Positions 62,777-64,000 of a DNA stretch of 64,000 nt are shown here, piece by piece (position 1 is the first letter of the stretch; each line of letters starts with the position of its first letter). The stretch is from the NCBI GenBank assembly GCA_020851565.1, contig JADZCN010000124.1:18449-82448 (forward strand), written 5' to 3'. This stretch comes from Acidobacteriota bacterium. Lineage in GTDB: Bacteria > Acidobacteriota > Vicinamibacteria > Vicinamibacterales > UBA2999. Made by a program: the position numbers and the translations under genes. Below the pieces are notes generated by a model. It did no database searches and had not been told where the DNA came from. It was given only the letters and a program-made list of their open reading frames with translations.

Positions 62777-64000
<1,224 letters not shown>

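Overview
The window is high-GC, gene-dense bacterial chromosome with no rRNA, tRNA, prophage, CRISPR array or transposase that I could see. The gene content suggests an acidobacterial lineage of the Vicinamibacteria type: a duplicated orphan MacB/FtsX permease, a PknB-type kinase fused to many TPRs, a soluble PQQ dehydrogenase with a haem domain, DUF885 proteins and secreted c-type cytochromes. That placement is an inference from gene content, not a search result.

Layout. 1-4833 (minus): a frameshifted alpha/beta hydrolase, a polytopic membrane protein, a CBS-domain protein and two exported c-type cytochromes. 4957-6809 (plus): two translationally coupled genes with flavin-binding split-barrel domains, the second fused to GAF and a winged helix. 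6918-9193 (minus): a GMC oxidoreductase with its Tat-exported small subunit. 9239-16777: rpiB, an acetyltransferase, the duplicated permease, a vapBC pair, an exported RidA, a class A beta-lactamase-like protein and glyA. 16738-23330 (plus): a DinG-type helicase, a TPR lipoprotein-like protein, then yggS-divIVA-yggU-hutI-cyclodeaminase. 23373-27551: a small membrane protein, then a four-gene cassette with a purple-acid-phosphatase-like enzyme, a secreted protein with atypical-kinase motifs and a DUF4956 membrane protein. 27562-36775 (minus): Ser/Thr kinase-TPR, two duplicated family-2 glycosyltransferases, a frameshifted PQQ dehydrogenase, lepB and lepA. 36776-38117: a decayed region with a large imperfect palindrome, a cyclophilin remnant, a small outer-membrane barrel and another gene fragment. 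38164-45657 (plus): DUF885 peptidase, DSD1/D-threonine-aldolase-like enzyme, a short SelW-family selenoprotein read through an in-frame TGA, a D-lactate/glycolate dehydrogenase fusion and its coupled transporter. 45770-51701: enoyl-CoA hydratase and CoA transferase (divergent, overlapping 5' ends), a response-regulator diguanylate cyclase, citrate synthase and a BcsA-like glycosyltransferase. 51790-64000: larB, mutS2, ilvN/ilvB, an OafA-type acyltransferase, an exported unknown, dnaG and the start of rpoD.

Two things stand out. First, at 41220-41450 a 76-residue SelW/Rdx-family gene contains CxxU, with TGA at 41253 followed by a plausible bacterial SECIS hairpin; a standard gene caller would miss it. 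Second, intergenic DNA is filled by degenerate short tandem repeats (7-10 bp units) that end on, or very close to, the start codon of the next gene (for example 4183-4248, 8508-8602, 22622-22712, 34850-34972, 41098-41215). Composite versions sit between convergent genes (6810-6917, 45658-45769). A separate family of tandem mini-hairpins with TTC/GAA loops occurs at 47709-47955 and 52546-52675. These repeats are not explained by any coding feature. Several genes also carry a -10-like hexamer so close to the start codon that their mRNAs are probably leaderless.
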